Assembly: GCA_964605095.1 (NCBI GenBank)
Contig: CAZSBS010000076.1
Location: 1 to 17,922, forward strand
Direction of reading: 5' to 3'
Length of the DNA: 17,922 nucleotides
Source: JAUWQU01 sp964605095
Lineage (GTDB): Bacteria > Planctomycetota > Phycisphaerae > SM23-33
Each line of letters begins with the position of its first letter. Within the stretch, counting starts at the first letter, position 1. The position numbers were made by a program, and so were the translations under genes. The notes below the pieces were generated by a model. The model was given only the letters and a program-made list of their open reading frames with translations, was not told the DNA's origin and did not search any database. Shown here piece by piece: positions 12,401 to 15,400 of this stretch.

Positions 12401-15400
12401 AGACATCCCCGATATCGAAATCGCTCCAGTTGCTGAAGTCCAGGCCGTCCAAGATATTGGCGATGGACGACGCGGACGGGTAGCTCGTTACCGTCAGCAG
12501 TTGCGCCGATGAGTCCGGATCCAAGGCCCCCAGGTTTAGCTCGGCAACAAGGTCCGGGTTGGCCGGGTCCAGCGGCGTCCACGAGCCGGTGCCGTCAAGA
12601 TGATAGATCGGCAAATCAAGCTGGCCAACGCCCACGATGTCAAACGTGAAGATGTCGTCCAGGACGCTGCCCAGGCCGTAGAAGGCCTCGGCTGGGTTCA
12701 TACCGATGGTGAAGCTGGCCTTGTCGCCCCCAGCCATACCGTCGGCATCGAGGGTGAAGCTGCCCTTGTCGCCTGGCTGGCCAATGGCCACGCCGATGGG
12801 GCCGATAACCGACTGGAAGAAGAGGTCCGTGGCCTCGACGGCAAGTTCGCCCGTGATGGTCGAGTCGCTGAAGATCACCGGCAGCGGCGAGGGATTGTCG
12901 AGGTTGAAGCCGAGCTTGATGTCGAAATCGAACCCGCCCGTGACGCTGAGATCCCCACCACCGTCAAGATCGACCAGCGAGTCGATGGGCAGGCCGCCGT
13001 CCGATAAAAGTGTAAATTCCCCGACCGGAGCGATTGGCGCGCCCGTGCCGCCGGAAGCGCCGAGCAGATTCAGATTCACCGGCAGGTTCTGCAATATCTG
13101 CGGCGCATACTGCCATGCGACCTTGAGGATCTGCTCGCCGTCGATGGTCTCGACGCCCTCGAAGATCAGGCCGAGTTGCTGGACAAGCTCCTCGATCGGG
13201 GCAGTCGGGTCGGCGTTCTCGATAGCGTCCTCAATGTCCGTGGCAATCTTCTCGAACAGCCCGATGATCTCGTCGAGGCTCTTGCCGATGCCCGGAATCT
13301 TCTCCTTCATGATGTCGAAATTCCGGACAGTCGTCTCCAGGAGGTTCCAGTACGACTGGAGCATGCCCGTGAAGTCGTCGTATGCCATCTCGATGAGCCC
13401 GGGCACCTCGTCGAAGCCGTCCAGGCGTATTCGCAACTCGCCGTCGGCGGGCGCATCTTCCGAGAAGACATTCTCATCGTCGATGTTCAGGTCCCACTCA
13501 TCGTCGAAAACTCTCCCCCAGTCGATCCAGATTCCCGCGCTGACAAGCGTGCCGCTGAGGCCAGGAATGGTTGACGTAAGCGTGGCGGGCAGGTGCATTT
13601 CAGCCGAGGCGTTGATGTCCAAGTCGTCGAACATGTGCGCCGGCGCGGTGTCTGGGTCGGCGTACCCGAGGTCGGCAAGCTCTTCGTCGCTGGCGCCCCA
13701 AAGCAGGATCGAGTCGGTCAAGTCGTGCAGCGTGATGATTCGGTCGGGGCTGGTTTCCGAGCCGTCCCAGGGCGCTCGCAGAGGCAGGTCGAACCACGTT
13801 CCAGCCGCGAGCGTGCATGGGTCGCCCGTGGGCCCTAGGTTCAGGCTCAGCAGGCCCAGCCTGCCCGTGCCCGTGAAGTCGCCGCCGCACTCGATTGAGG
13901 CATTGAGATGGGCATCTGCGAGGAAGATGTGCTTGCTCATCGAGTCGCCGTGCAGGGCTGTGCCCGCAATCTCTGCACTGGCACCCCAGCCGGCCTCGTC
14001 CGGTGCCGGCGCTCGCCCGACCAGGCCAAGCAGCATGCCGCCGAGCGACCCGTTGACGCACTGGACGCGGAAGAATGCATCCTCAACGATCGGCGGGTCG
14101 CCCGATCCGGGATCGGCTGGAACCGCCGGCGGGTCCGTGTAATCCTTCAGGATGAACCGGGCGTTCTCGCCGTCGAACTCGCACTCGACCAGCCCATTTG
14201 CGCCCGCGGCGTCGATGACGGCGTTTATGTGGTCGCGGAACTGCCAGATCGTAGTGTTCTCCCGCAGGCCGTCGAAGTTCACCGACACCTTCGTCCCGTC
14301 CAGCAGAATGATCTCGAGGTCGGCCTTGGAGTCATTGGCCGGGACAAAGTCGTTCCACCGACCCTCGCCCAGCAGGTCGCTAAGCTTGACGTTGTCGCTC
14401 TCGTTCACCTCGTCGTCGGCGTTGACGTCCAGGTCGAACACGCCCTGCGTGAAGGCTTGGCCCAGCGGGCGCAGGTCGATGCCGAAGGTGAAGCCCATGT
14501 CCAGCACGCCATCGACGCCGACCTGTCCGTTGGCTGAAAGGCCCCCTAGTTGCCCGAAGTTCAGGCCGCCGAGGTTCACGCCGGCCAGCGTGTGCTGAAG
14601 GGACTCATAGAGCGAGAAGTCCCATAGAAACACGGGAATCTGTTCGCCCCCGGTGACGAAGTCCGCCGCGTAGCGAAGGTTCGTCAGCCCGGGGATCGCC
14701 GCCTGGAGCTGCTGGGCTGTACCTAGAGTGGGGAAATCCGGGTCCTGTTCGATGAACCGCACCGCCTGGTTGTACCACGCATCGCCGAAACGCAGGTACT
14801 CGCCAAGACTGTGCCCGTCGAGCCACGGCAGCGGGATCTGCATCGCCGGATGCTGCGAGAGCGTGCGCAGGTCATCCGCCAACTGCCGCAGGCCGTCGAG
14901 CACCTCGCCGGCCTGGATGCGCAGGAATTGCAGCCAGCCCTCGGGTATCAGCCCCTCAGGCTCGAACGCACCAGCCCAGCGGAACTGAAGCGCTCCCGGC
15001 GGGTTTTCGAAGATGTTCGCGTCGGTGTACTTGACCCCGGCGTCGATATTCAGCAGACCAGGAATGCCAAGCGACAGCGGCAGGTTCACCTCCACCGAGC
15101 CGGTGGGCACGAATTCCAGCGCGGCGTTCACCCACCCGCTGTTCAGAGCGCCGAGGCTGGTCGATTCGCCAATCCCCGCCGTCAGCACGCCGCGAGCGTC
15201 GAAGTGGGCGCTGGCCTCGTTGCCCGGCTGGCCCGCCGTGATGTCGGCGCCGATGAAGCCCACGTTTAACCGGCCCGTCAGGTTGCTCGCATCGGCGCTG
15301 AAGCCCACCGACAACTCGTCCAGCGACAGCGAGACCGCCTGCGAGGCCACGATGCCCTTGCTGAAATCCACGTCGATGGTGAACTGCAAGGCATAGTCCG

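Noticed and set aside
12706..14142. Plus-strand frame of 478 codons rich in Ser and Pro
   Set aside because: Antisense to the giant gene in another phase; low-complexity Ser/Pro/Arg composition typical of an out-of-frame read of GC-rich coding DNA.
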